DNA of 64,000 bases from assembly GCF_030867145.1 (NCBI RefSeq), contig NC_134414.1, positions 126,926,465 to 126,990,464 of the forward strand. Direction: 5' to 3'. Positions 11,001 to 23,007 of the stretch are shown here, piece by piece (the first letter of the stretch is position 1; each line of letters begins with the position of its first letter). A program made the position numbers and the translations under genes. A model generated the notes under the pieces. It searched no databases, was not told the origin of the DNA, and worked only from the letters and a program-made list of their open reading frames with translations. The stretch is from Opisthocomus hoazin. Lineage: Eukaryota; Chordata; Aves; Opisthocomiformes; Opisthocomidae.

Positions 11001-14000
11001 TAGCATTCCCACTTGCACTCTGCTTCTGTTAGGAAAAAATGATGCCCTGCATTGACACCACTGTTGTCCTGGGCTACACAAGTTGCAGTGACAGGAGGTG
11101 GCCAAAGGCAGGGTTGGGTCAGACCAACAACTGCCCAGCCATGAGACAGGCAAAAAGGCAGGATTTCTGCGGGTTCTTTGGTTTGTGTTCCCCCCACCCC
11201 ACCCCCCGGATGGTGGCAATAGTAGCTCAGAACATTCCTGTAAACTTCCAAAGTACGCTCTGCTTCCATTTACTGAGAAAGTTAACCTGCTTCATAGCAT
11301 TCATATTGAAGCAGCAAAATAGAGCAGCTCATTCCACTTGAATTTCACACCAATTTTATTTTTAATTCTCAAGACCTATTCAAAGTTTTCAAAATTTACA
11401 ACATTTCATAGCTCAATATTATTTATTAAATAAATAAATCTTATATACCTGTCTGAAATACAGCCTCCAACAAATTACTACCAAATTGTTAACAGAGATA
11501 ACTGGGCGGACATGCATGAGATAATCACAAAGAAACCTGAGAACAGCGATTAGGATCTTACCCACTGTAAAAACTTCTGATTCCCTCAGTCACCTGCTTG
11601 TTCATTCCCTGAAAGGTGGTTTGTATCTATTTTGTACTCTTTTTTTTCTCAGCTAACAGCCAGTTAATTATACATAGTCTGCTTACATTCATTCTATTGC
11701 TGTGTGAAGCCAAATTCCATAGCACTAGCATATAGCATTTTAGTAGCTGTCTTTGTATAGCGTGAAGGCAAATACATGCATTGGCTTTAAGTGTTCTGCC
11801 TTCGGGTGTCATTAGCTGTTCTCAATTCGGACACTGTCAAAGACAAATAGATTGATAACGTCTTCCTTTCTTGTACAGCGTTTTGCTTGTAAGCTACCAC
11901 ATACTCCGTTTTCACTCAGTCTCTCATCCTATCATGCTCGTAAGCAGAAACCTACAAAAGCGTGTCACAACTCAACATTCAGCTAAACAGTGAAAGAAAT
12001 TACAATCCTGCACGTGAACAGATACTTTCATGACTCCAAACCCTGCTAAACCCCACTCCGGGTGATTAGCTTGTCGAAAATAATAATACGTAATCTCTGT
12101 AATCTTCCTGGGTCTATAAAGGTTTCTTGCCAGCTTTGGGCCTTTCTCTCTTCCCTCTGAAAATCCTTTTCATCACCCATGTCCAGACTCCTTGTTTCTA
12201 TGAGAGACTCATTTTGCTTTTTTAAAAAAGACCCACTAGTTTAAACATTAGTGGCAACCTGCTTTTGAAACTTGGGAAAAGGTCTCCAAAACCCCCCAGA
12301 GCGCAAGCACAGACCCTGCTGAGCGGCGAGGGCTGATGCTGCACAGCCCATGCAAGGGGACCAGGGCTGAGCTCTGCCCTCCCACTCACACCCTGCTCCC
12401 CACCAACCACTGGCCCAGGGGAAAAACCTGCTTCTCCCCCGGCCTCTTCCCTCACAGAGGAGGAGGAGGAGAAGATTACACTGCAATGGTGGGAAAGCTT
12501 GGACAAAATGAGAGTTCCTCCTTTGAAAGTTATGGGGTTCAGGAGAAAAAAAATCCTGATTTTGACACTTGCTGCTGGTTCCCCTTTCCCCACACTCCCC
12601 AGCTGCATTATTACTGAGTGTTAGGGAGGCTAAAAAAAACATTTTATGGCTAGTACTGGGTTTATTTATTCTCAACGTGCCCACCCGCTTTCATTGTAGG
12701 TTACTCGGCTTTTTGACTACAACTCAGCCCAATTCTTCTGGGATGCACATTTGAAATACATGGGTGTGGAAAAATCAGATAACATGCACTTGCTCCAGGA
12801 AGTCAGAGGAGAGGAGACAGCTAGCACTGGCCATCTTTGTGCTGCCTACAAGGCCACACCACCTTGGGGAGCTCATTTCTCCTTCTCTGGATCTGAAGGT
12901 AAAGATTTCACAAGCATAGGGTAGGATTCAAGGAATTACAAAAGAACTGATGAGATCTGACCTGCATGTTAGAAGCAAGGAATTTCAGCAATAGGTAATA
13001 CATGTCACCCAGGATGGGTGTAGGTCTGCCCACCTGCAGCATCCACTCCCTGGCTCCTGCCCGCCTCCTGCTTCCCACTGCACTCACCTGCCATTGCACC
13101 ACCACACACACAAAACCCACCAGGCAGCCAACTGCCCCTCCACCCACCCTTTTATTTCCCCCCTGCCTCCTGCAGGCAGATGGGATGCCTGGAAGCATGG
13201 GGCAGCTGTGATGGATTAGGGAAATGAAGAAGGGGGCTGTGAAAACTGCAGAGGAGGAAGAGGGGGGGATGGAAACCTCCATGTGCCCTTGGCTTTGGCT
13301 TTACTTTCTAGGAAGGGCTGGTGGAAGTCGGAGTTGGTAACTTCCTGGTGCCTGGTGACTCCTGGCTTGAAGCCTGCTGCTCCTGGCACCTGGGCTACAA
13401 GTTCAGGCTGGCCTCAGTCTTGGCCCCATCTCTCATGCCATTTGGGGAATGGGTTGAAAGCCCTGAAGCTCACAGCAGCAGACTTGGCTGGTCCATGGGC
13501 CTTCTGCATCCCGGCCCCTGTTGGGGGTCTCTTTCAGCCCATCAGCAATGCCTCTCAGGCCAGCACCCCAACAAAATGCTGCCCTGTTTCAGACAGTCCC
13601 CTCCCTAGTTGCGAGCTTGTAATGTTAAAATATCAGAAAGGAACAAACATAACTTTGAAAACCCCAGAAAATACAAAACATGAGCTTCATTATGCAGATC
13701 CACATAGCCAGTCTGAGTCTCAAATAAATACTTTACAATACCTTTTCTACAAAATGCAATATTATAGTGTAACAAAATAAATAAATATCTATTATAAATC
13801 GTCCTTTTTTGTATTTCCCTTGGAGTGAAGCCACAGCAGGTGTGCTTGGAAGGCCGAGGTGCCATTACAAGAAGTTTCTCTCTCCCACGTGTAGGGCAGG
13901 CAGCTGTTCAGGTGTTCAGCAGCGCGCCAGGGCTGGGGGCCACTGTGGGAGCCTGCCGGCCCGCAGCTCCGTACTGCCTGCACTTCTGGGCCTTGGTACA

Positions 14001-14790
14001 GGCAGGAAGGACCTAGCGGAAGAGAAGTTGTTGGGGTTTTTTTCCTTCTTCAAAATATATGGATATTTTAAGTGCAGAGGTAGAGATCCAGGCTGCATGC
14101 ATTACCAAATGGGTCTTTGCAACGCTCTGTGTGAGGGGAGACTAAAGATTTCCCCTCACAATCCCCACAGCAGGTTCCAGCTTGGACCTAGAGAAGCAGT
14201 GCCCATGGAAGACATGTATCTCATTGCCTCCCACTGTGTTTTGTCTCCACAACACCTATCAAAAGTAAGGGTGCATGCTCTGGGCATATCCCATGAGGAG
14301 ACTGAGGTGTCTTCAGCATAAAACCGGGCTGTAACTTTCTGAAACGATGCCACCTTGCACAGTTTAGCCCTGCCTCAAGCTTGCTTGAGACACGTCCTCA
14401 AAGCTGCTTCCTCCACAAGCTGCTCTGGCTGTGCCGGAGGAAGGTTATTTTAGGAGATGCAGAAGACTGAATGGTCTAAGGGTACGGCCACTGCTTGCAC
14501 AACTATGTTGTGCACAAATATAGTAACAGAGTGATGCTTCCCTCACAGCATGTCTTGTCATTGAGAAAGCGAATGTTTTCTAGCTGTCATCACTGTCGGG
14601 CGCCTATGGGCCTGGCTAAGCACCTTCAGGTTTCTCCTTCCCAGCTGTCTGGCTGGGGGCTAATTCCTTCATCCCCCTCTGCCCTGGGTGCAGCCATCCC
14701 TGGGGTGGCCGGGCAGAGCTGGCTCCTGGCGCTGAGCCCCGTGACCGGTGCGAGTGAGCCCTGCAGCACCCCAGGGAAAGACAGACCTAC
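5100..14790. other. Intergenic region between CD200L and CD200, no recognised gene
   Basis: About 10 kb without a supported exon. Open frames are short, overlap on opposite strands and lack paired splice sites or domain motifs. Contents include a run of 19 C at 8456-8474 and AT-rich DNA near 10.8 and 11.4 kb. The missing terminal exon and 3' untranslated region of CD200 should lie here; minus-strand AATAAA hexamers at 12661-12670 and 10792-10797 are candidates for its poly(A) signal. Confidence 0.5.
8456..8474. repeat. Poly-C / poly-G run
   Basis: An uninterrupted run of 19 C on the plus strand within a C-rich, T-rich tract. Such runs are prone to length error in sequencing and assembly. Confidence 0.9.
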
Positions 14791-14936
14791 CCAGCATGGC
14801 CAGGCTGGGTTTCTTTCCGGGTCACGTAGGTGCCTGAGGTAGCGGCGGAGGAGGCAGGCGAGAAGAAGGAGGGAAGTCAGGGGGACCAGCACCCCCACTG
14901 CAATGGCAATAGTTGGTGCCACCCTGCTGTCCAGAC
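14791..14936 (-). CDS. CD200: CD200 exon 4: transmembrane segment and proximal tail
   Basis: Acceptor CTTTCCCTACAG is followed by GLDSRVAP, a hydrophobic helix (TIAIAVGVLVPLTSLLLLAC) and the basic stretch LLRRYLRHLRDPER. The donor TGG/GTAGGT leaves phase 0. The tail is longer and more arginine-rich than that of CD200L, and no phosphotyrosine motif is visible in this part. Confidence 0.85.
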
Positions 14937-17900
14937 CTGTAGGGAAAGCAAGTGGGTTCTCAGTTTGTGCATGAGGGAAATAAAACAACCCCAAACCTCT
15001 TTCAGACATCCCTTGGCCAGTCCCTGGGGTGAGACAGGGCAGACAGGTTGCTGGGACCACAGCCCTGCCAGCAGCCCTGTGCTTGCGTTCTGATGCTGCG
15101 GCTGGGTGTGTGGCACCCACCCAGCCCCTCTGAGTTACTCAGAGCTGACACGGTCTGTTGGTCATGACAGGGAAACCCTGAGAGCCCTCGGCGAGGCAGG
15201 TAGGCTGGGGCACATCATGGTGTGCAGGGGATCCAGCGGGAAGTAAGACACCATATGCCATCACCCAGGGTGTTTACATGCTCCCCAGCACCTCCTCCTT
15301 CCCTCCTCAGACCAGCCCCAAATGCTCTTCCGTGTGCCTTCCCCATCTGCCCCCTGACTCTCAGAGGAGTCTCCTGATCTACCCCAGAAGGTGCTTTGTG
15401 GTCTCCTCCCTGGTTCAGGCAAAGAGTAGAGCTGCATACTGACCCTTCACCAGGCTGTCCATCGGCAGGACCAGGGTCACATTCAGAGAGGGGTGATGGA
15501 TCACACAGGCGATGGGGTACTCCTGGAGGGTTTTGGAGAGGGTGTGGGTGAAATTGCTGATGACTGTCACGGTCTGGTTGCCGAGTCTGATGTGGTACTC
15601 CCTTGGTTTCTGCTGAAGGACACTAGGAAGATGCCAGGTGATTTTTGGAGCTGGCTTCCCTGTTGCTGAGCAGCTCATCCCCACCACTTTCTCTGAGTCC
15701 TCAGCCTTGTCTGGACTGGGTATAAGCTTAGCTTCTGCTTTGTGGTCCGAGATGGCTGTAAAACACAAAGTGACAACATCCATTACTTTCTGCTCATGTT
15801 TGAGCAAAGAGCATCTGTATATACCATTATCTTGGAGGACAACCAGTCTTGCCCATTTAAGCTTGCCTCCCCCTCACCAAAGCCCCGGCAGTGACAAACA
15901 CACATGAAAGTGCTCAGGCAGCAGTCTGGAAGTGAAGAGCTTGGCCAAAAGAAAGGAAAAAAGGGTAGAAGCATCTGTGCTTCAATTGTGCTATTAACAG
16001 CAGCAGAGCAGCATCCCAAATGAGAAGTGGTGAATATGGACAAGTAAAGAGCAATAGGCAGTGAAACCACGAAACCACATGTCCTCCTCCCTCTGAAAGG
16101 GCTAAAATGTTTCAACAAGTCAAAATTCTTGTTCTTTTCCCTTAAATGTATCTGCACTACTAGCTTTATCACCATCTGAGATGTGCAGGCTTGTGGACCA
16201 AAGGACAAAATCCATCTATTTATGCAAGACAGTAATAGTGAATTTGTATGTGGTTACACCACAGGATTTCACCTGGGGAGGTTTTCTGCTTGTACAGCTT
16301 GCTTCCTTCTAGTGTTGCGTTTTGGGCACATTATGGTATCCCTCAAAGCCTTCATTAAAGATCATTTCGTCTGAAATCCTTCTCGCCCTAGAAGATCTGC
16401 GGATGCTGTCACATGTAACCTTAGTCAGCAAGAAGGATGAGCTACAGGCATCATTCATGCTTACTCACTTGTGTGAAGCCTGCTTATGAATTCCTATTTA
16501 TAAGAACTATATTTACAAGGAATAAAGAAAGGGGAGGAGTGTAGGAAGCTATTTTCAGCCTGGGTAGAACTCCATAGGACACGGGAGACCTGAACACATA
16601 ACAACTTGTCTATACCATGTGGAAAATCACCTATTTATTCTTTGACCATAAAATCATACCATAATTTAGGTCGGAAATGACCTCTGGAGGTCATCTAGTC
16701 CAAGTCCCTGCTCAAAGCCAGTCTAATGAGATCAGTTTGCTCAGGCCAAGATCTGTAAAGGCACTTAGCTCCATTTGGGAGTGCAGTCCACAGTTTTCCA
16801 TGTAGCAGCTCGGCAGCCTGCCTTCTACTTCAGCAAGTACTGATGGCATTGGTGTCCAAGCCACACTGTACTTCTAGGTGCCTTTTTCTGGGAATATTAC
16901 TTTTTTTAACCATTAAAGTGCAGTGGCAATTGTAGTTATATTAACTCAGAATTTATCAAGTCTGAATTATTATGAATACCCTCTGATTAAAAAGTATCTA
17001 TTACTATATTTAGTAGTACTCCATGAGCATATTGCTATTTACATTGCAAAAGTAACAACGGTCAGCGCAATATTTACGCTGACATTATTTTTTTCTCCAA
17101 CACTTTCAAATATACCACTACCATTTAGTGGTTCTACTTTTAAACAAAACAAAAAAACCTATTTATTCTTCTTAGGAAAATACGCTTCTTTTTTGTTTTG
17201 GGAGGTAAATGAAGATTTTTATATGGATGAGGTGTAGAAGACACTGAATGATCCTGTGGAAGGGTGAAAATGTTTGTGCCAGATGCATAATGATGCCTAT
17301 AACTTCCTGGTACCATTCCATATGTACCTCACAACGTTGTCTGAATCCTCCAAGCCATAACTGCCAGAGGATGAAAGCAAGATATTGCATACCATCTGCT
17401 TTGGTTTTTTTTTGTTTGTTTGTTTGGTTGGCTTTTTTATGGTTAGACTTCTTTTATTTACTATGATTGTGCCTGCCTAGGAAAAAAAAAGTGTGTATTT
17501 CTCTTTTTTTGCATCACCCATACACGGAAACTGAAATCCCACAGAGCTGATGAAACCCGCTAGTGTTGCTCTGAGAGCAACAAAAAAAGTGTGTAGGGGA
17601 ATTTCAGCGGGAACTTCTCAAAATCTCCCATGTATGAAAAGACAAGTGTCACAAACAGTGTATGTTTTGATTAATAAATGATCTCTGAACTTCTTCTTTC
17701 GCTCACGGGATGCATAAAAATAACATATCCACCCACAGCATTAACTTCAAATATTAGATTGCACCATCCAAAAGCAGTAAAGGAAAGCTGTCACAGATGT
17801 TTCCAGAGAGGATGAGAAAAATTGCCCAGTATCTTGGCAGAAACACATGAATTCCACATCTGCTCTGCTTCTAAATAGTCCTCTGTTGTCCCACATTGAA

Positions 17901-20900
17901 CCTAAAGAAATTATTGTTATGTGAAAAAATACTGTAGGATTGAGCTTCCCTTTAGCAAGTCTCTGTGATAAATGCACAGTCGAAACCTGTAAGTGCTTGC
18001 TTTAGCAGTGAAGTCCTGCTACACAGTTTGTTAGCGTGTGCCCACTGTTGATGTTTTATACATACACCCAAATTAACTGCTTCTTTTGCCTTTCATCATT
18101 TGTTTCCAGTGAAAAAGTACCTGCGAGAGATGCTGTGCCCAAGTACTTGCTTTAGTAACTCTTGCAGAGTAGTAATGCAAGCGTTCCCAAATTCAAACTG
18201 TGACGATGTTTGCAAGTATTTGAAAAAGAGTCTTTCTAGTGAAGTACATCAGCTTTGATAGTCTGTAATGACCTTGTGTAGCTAAAGGGGGACTGGCAGG
18301 TCAGGATGTGCTTTTCTTTTTAAAGGCTTGACAGTGGTCTCCGACACACTGACAAAATTTTTTAGGAATTACGGTGTGCCTCATGATAACAGAAAGCCTT
18401 TTGCAAATGTATGAGTGTTCACCAGCAACACTATGACTCTTTTTCTCTGTCTAAGAAATAGCAATGACATTTCTCTGCTGTGGTCCATACTTTCAGGCAG
18501 ATGGGGCCATCTACCATGAAGGCAGAAGGTCTCCGAAGACAGCTCAGCAAACGCCCAGGGAATTTTGTCACCCAGCAAGTCTTGGCCATTCTTGTGTGGC
18601 ACTTCCTCTCCCACTTGGTCTCTTTCCTGGGTTTTATCCTCGTCCTCTTTGGCAATGAAGGTCAGCAAAACATTTCCAAAGCAAAACGGAGGGGGAAAGG
18701 GAGAAGGCTGTTCAGAAGAGACCCACCAAGCACGCTTGAAAATATTCTGTTCCAAAGCTGGTTTTGCTACAGGGTCAGGAATATCTGCTTCTTCTTGGGC
18801 TTGTTGTTTTCAGCCAGGCAGGTCTGTGATTCCTCCAGTCATACCTGTAGCTTTTTCCACAGCATCGTATCCAGTTCTTACGTGGTTTCACTTCCCCTCA
18901 TCATGCAGCGACGGTGCCTGTCCTGGAACAGCCCCTCTCACGAAGGCTGTTGTAATCGGCAATTACCAGTTTGTAAACTCCCTGGCAGTCCCCTCTTGAG
19001 GCCAAAGACATGGCAGCGTTTCATTTTCAGCTGGTGACTCTGGCTTGCTCACCTTGCACTGGATCTCTGAGCCTCGGGAGATTCCTGCTTGCTTCACACT
19101 CCTGCCCAGGGAGTCCTCTGGGCTCGTTCAGACAAGTGGTTGCCATCGTTATGAGTTGACGAGTATGAGAGAAAGGCAGTGCCTTTTAAGTAGCATCACA
19201 CAAATGAGCTTCAATGAAATGTGCCAAATGGGAACCAAAATCTTCTGTCACAGTGCCGAACACTTCCTTTATTCATGGTGACCTTCCAGGACATGGTTGA
19301 CACAGCACTTCTCAGGGAGGCCACCATGACCCCCGCGAGCCTGCGCTGGCACAGCAGGAGTGGTGGGCTTGTGCCTGCCCACCCGAGAAATGAAACCCTC
19401 TCAGTTTGTGGGGTTTCACCACAGAAGCAGGAAGAGATGCTCATGGGAGTATGAATAGCAGCAGAAAAACCTTTCTTTTTTTTTTTTTTTCAAAGTGGAG
19501 CTCTGCTAAAGACGAATCATAGACACAAGGCTGGTGATTTTGGGAAAAATTTTGCCCCTTGGATAAAAAACCTGGAAAAACTAACAAAACAAAATAAAAC
19601 AAAACTAACTCCATGTTTAGATTTACATGATAAATGAGAAAGGTTTCCCTATACAATGCACTTCCATATTTTCCTGTAATATATAAATCAGTGTTTATGC
19701 TCTGAATGACTCAGGGTTGGATGTTTTTAGGAACACCCTCTTCTTACTATCTGAAATATTGAGTGAATTTCTCCCAATTTCTCTTTTCTGTTCTAGGAGC
19801 TTGCCCAAGTGAGAGGAAAAAGAACTTTTGTTCCAGGCTTGGTTTTCCCTTGTATTTCCCCCTCCTTTGCCCCTGTTGCGTAAGTCATCTTTCCTCTGTA
19901 AACCAGGGGCATCTTCTTCCCACACAAGGACTCCTGGCGTGTGGGGGGGTGTGTGGGCATGTGTCTGTGTCTGTCAGCAGAAGGTACTAAGGACAAGCAG
20001 AATACCACCAGCGGCAGGTCCCAGATGCTGATGTTTTCCACATGGGACGTGATCTTTGGCCAACATCCCCACAGCAGAGCCAACGATGAGAAAGTCAGGA
20101 GTTAACAGGGTGTCCTCGGGGCATGCTTAATGTCTCAGATTTCTCACTGGCAGAAGACCAAGCATCTCCCTCGAAAGATAAACAGCTTTTCACTCTTGTT
20201 CTTTTTAAGTTCATCTATTTGTCTATTTTTCAGCTGTACTTGCTAGCTAACAATTTCATATGGAGGTGTCAAATATTGCCACCTCGACTCAGGATTTTTT
20301 TTAACTCTCGTCTTGAAGCTAATGGATGCTGACCTGCACAAGATATTCATGTGGCTATGCTGTATCTCAGCCTTTTTTTTTTTTTTAATCCCTTTCCTGA
20401 ACCCAGCCTAACTACTGTAATTTTTACTACAGCTTGAAAATCAGCTTCCAGATACTCAGGTCATGTATTTTCCACTCTGTCTTGAAAGTTCTGAATTTTT
20501 AAGGCAGAGCAAGAAAAAAGGGCCTGATCTCCAGGCTTAGGAGGAGAGAAGCAGTGCAAGGAAGCAGAGGAGCGCAGGGTTCACGGCTGCGGCAGGCTGG
20601 CTGTCAGCACAGCACATGGCCGGGGAAACTTGGAGGAAGTCATGGGTTACACGTCAGCTTTTGGATCTCGCTGTTGTTGACTTAAAGGGGAAGAAAATTA
20701 ACGAATTGTTGAATGCTGGTTTCCCATCAAAGGTAAAACCAGAGAGGGAGGGAGAGCCAGGGAGGAAGCTGAGATACCTTTCCCGTAGCAATTTAGCAAT
20801 GACCAGTGGTCCGGGAAGGTTTTTCCCAGGAAAACGACTTGGTCCTCAGATGACAGCCTGTGTGCAATTATGATGCCTTACCGTAAACCTTGAGACACAT

Positions 20901-22954
20901 CCTGCCGGTGACAGCCCCCGAGGGAAATGTGTTGAAGATGCACTTGTAGCATCCTTCGTCTTGGAGGGTGACTCCGTGAAGGGAGATGGCCGAGGCTTGT
21001 AATTCACTGTGGGAAAATCTCACGTGGCCGACATAGCCCTTTGCTATCTTTTGGCCATTCAGCGTACTGTAAGTTGCTATATTGTCTTCAGCTCCGTCCG
21101 TCTCCTTCTGCCAGGTCACCTGTAGCACATCTTCTTTTGTGACAGACCGGCATGAAAAAGTAATGTTTCCTCCTGCCTGGACCGACTGGATCTTTCTGTG
21201 CATCACCTGCACAGAGCCTAGGGGAGAAGAGGGTACTGCATTCAGCATTTCTCACCACCCTTCTGCAACCCACCCCCAGCAAATCTCCCCCAGGCCCTTG
21301 GCCTCACTCCTGAGCAGAGCAGCTCCGGAGGGCTTCTCTGCCCTCTGCCCCTATATCCAGGGAAAAAATGAAAACTCAGCTTGAAAGAATTGCCCTGAGA
21401 GTTTCACTGGACCCAACATCTCCCACAACACAAAGCATCTCGCCGGCCTGTGCTGTAGAGACTGCCACCGAGAAAGGCATCTCCAGTGCCAGGAGTGGCT
21501 GATTTCTGTCTGCTGAGACTGTTACCCCACGGGCATCCGTGGAGAGGTTCTCTAAACTTTCAGCTGTGCTAATGCCCAGGCGTGGCTGCCAGTGCATTAC
21601 TGCTCTCTGAACCCTCCTGTGGCTCAGAGAGAAGCAAATCAGTAACGCTGCTAAAAATTCTTACAAGTATCGCTCTACATTGTGCATCCACATTTGTCAG
21701 AGACCGACAAGAGAATGGAAAACCAGCAGAAAAAGCAAGGTGGGGAGGACCTGAGGCGAACTGTATCCATCCTCCTATCTCAGGCTTGAGGCCATGCAGC
21801 TGGGAAGCAGCTCAGACCATGCTAAAGGCCTGCGGGCAGAAAACTTTCATAGCATAAATGCCATGGTGTTAAAGGCCTCCAGTGGAAACAAAAAAAAGAA
21901 TATATCAATCTCCTCTTCCAGTTCACAAACACATGTGGAAAAAACTATTAATGGGATAGGAAGCAAAATAGATGCTCCCGGGTTTGACAGTTCAGTTCCA
22001 CAGTCCTCTGAGGATAATAGTTTTTAAAGTTTCTTTGTGTATATCAGCATGGAAAGTGAGATATCAGCAGGGACAGTTACAGTACAGAGAACACACAATT
22101 CAACTTACAAGAAAGGGAAATATCTTTGTAGGTTTTAAAAAGGGGTGATACTGTCTACAGTGCCTGGAGGTACACCTGTCTAACCTGCCTGACAAAGCTC
22201 ATTCTGGTCCTGCCCCTCCAAGGCAGTGGCCATGGCCAGGCAGATCTCCACAGGAGACCAAGGAGCCAGCTGTGAAGCTGTGCCAGTCATTTTGCTTTTC
22301 AGAGCTCAGCATAGGCAGAATAAAAACCATGACCATGGAAGCTAGTTTGAATCAAATTCAGGCTTTTCTATGTGATTTCTAATTACTAAAACAAATGTAA
22401 CACACTTATGCTTTTAGCAGCCTGAGCAGATGCCTACAAGCACAGTGTCCTTCACTACAAATAATTCTGTCCTGGCTAAAGCAAATTAGCGCCATATTCT
22501 GACCCAAACCCCAACCACAATTAGAGAAAAAGTCAAACGTCAGTCATACGAGTCATTGGGACTGTCTGGACATTTACCTGTTTTATGATTTGCAAACTGC
22601 AACAAATTCCTACACCTGTCTAAAGCTTACAAACACACTGGTGGTAAACTGAAGAAAGGAGGCTGTCGAGGCAACTAGCAGCGACATGTCCGCAGCCCCA
22701 CGCGAGCGGTGCCACAAACATCCTGTCACCGCTGGGCTCGCCGGGAGGGAGCGCGGGGCACACTGCGGTGCCGGGCAGCGCAGTGCAGCGGCAGGAGAGC
22801 AGGGCCACTGAGGTCCCTAACGAACGCCGTCACACTAATGATACCTACGGGCAAGGGAGTTACCTGACACAACGGTGTAGATGCTGGAGAGGAGCAGGCA
22901 AGCGACCATCATCTTAGCGGTGCCCTCAGCGAGACGAACGAGAGACTGATCCAT
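14791..22954 (-). CDS. CD200: CD200 (OX-2) membrane glycoprotein, last exon not located
   Basis: Exons found: 22954-22864 (or from 22912), 21217-20882, 15755-15444 and 14936-14791, joined in phases 1, 1 and 1. They encode signal peptide, V-type Ig, C-type Ig and a transmembrane segment with a basic tail. CD200 is a surface ligand of inhibitory CD200R on myeloid cells. The V domain has DEGCYKCIFNTF, very close to the mammalian CD200 motif DEGCYMCLFNTF, which marks this as CD200 itself. Intron 2 is about 5.1 kb. The transmembrane exon ends in a good donor in phase 0 (TGG/GTAGGT), so a short final exon is expected further left, as in mammals, but I could not place it. Reading through would instead add about 50 residues before a stop at 14626. 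Orientation relative to GCSAM agrees with the human locus. Confidence 0.88.
15444..15755 (-). CDS. CD200: CD200 exon 3: C-type Ig domain
   Basis: The exon is 312 nt, phase 1 to phase 1. The acceptor is GTGTTTTACAG and the donor AAGG/GTCAGT is weaker than average. The Ig pair lies in GMSCSATGKPAPKITW and IACVIHHP. Sequons NQT, NFT and NVT suggest heavy glycosylation. The end LVKG matches the position where human CD200 has VNKG before its transmembrane exon. Confidence 0.9.
16648..16760 (-). mobile_element. CR1 LINE 3' fragment in CD200 intron 2-3 flank
   Basis: The sequence from the TAAAATCATACCATAATTTAGG stretch through GGAGGTCATCTAGTCCA and CTGCTCAAAGCCAGTC matches the minus-strand 3' end of avian CR1 elements. 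It is diverged and truncated, lying about 0.9 kb to the right of CD200 exon 3 within the large second intron. Confidence 0.7.
20882..21217 (-). CDS. CD200: CD200 exon 2: V-type Ig domain
   Basis: The exon is 336 nt, phase 1 to phase 1, with acceptor TTCTCCCCTAG and donor TACG/GTAAGG. It begins GSVQVMHRKIQSVQAGG and contains NITFSC, DVLQVTWQK and DEGCYKCIFNTF, ending RMCLKVYG. Besides the canonical Ig cysteine pair it keeps two further cysteines (EGC and RMC), the pattern of mammalian CD200. One sequon (NIT) is present. Confidence 0.9.
22864..22954 (-). CDS. CD200: CD200 exon 1: signal peptide
   Basis: Two start choices exist in one frame: MDQSLVRLAEGTAK at 22954, or MMVACLLLSSIYTVVSG at 22912. 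The second gives a compact standard signal peptide. A TATA box at 22979-22971 predicts transcription starting near 22949, just downstream of the first ATG, which favours 22912; a more upstream transcription start would allow the longer form. The donor is TCAG/GTAACT, phase 1. Confidence 0.78.
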
Positions 22955-22970
22955 TGAGCGCAGCTTCCCC

Positions 22971-22979
22971 TTTTTTATA
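22971..22979 (-). promoter_or_regulatory. TATA box of CD200
   Basis: TATAAAAAA on the minus strand, followed by GGGGAAG. It lies 16 bases before the upstream ATG and about 58 before the second ATG. Standard spacing puts the transcription start near 22949. Confidence 0.6.
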
Positions 22980-22997
22980 GACTTCGCTCTTACTCTA

Positions 22998-23007
22998 GGG
23001 ACATTCC
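22998..23007. promoter_or_regulatory. NF-kappaB-type site beside the CD200 TATA box
   Basis: GGGACATTCC on the plus strand matches the kappaB consensus GGGRNWYYCC at every position. It lies about 20 bases upstream of the TATA box of the minus-strand gene. Induction of CD200 by inflammatory signals fits, but binding is inference from the motif. Confidence 0.5.

Noticed and set aside
10871-11269. 132-codon minus-strand frame
   Set aside because: Cys- and Trp-containing but no family pattern; interrupted neighbours and no splice signals.
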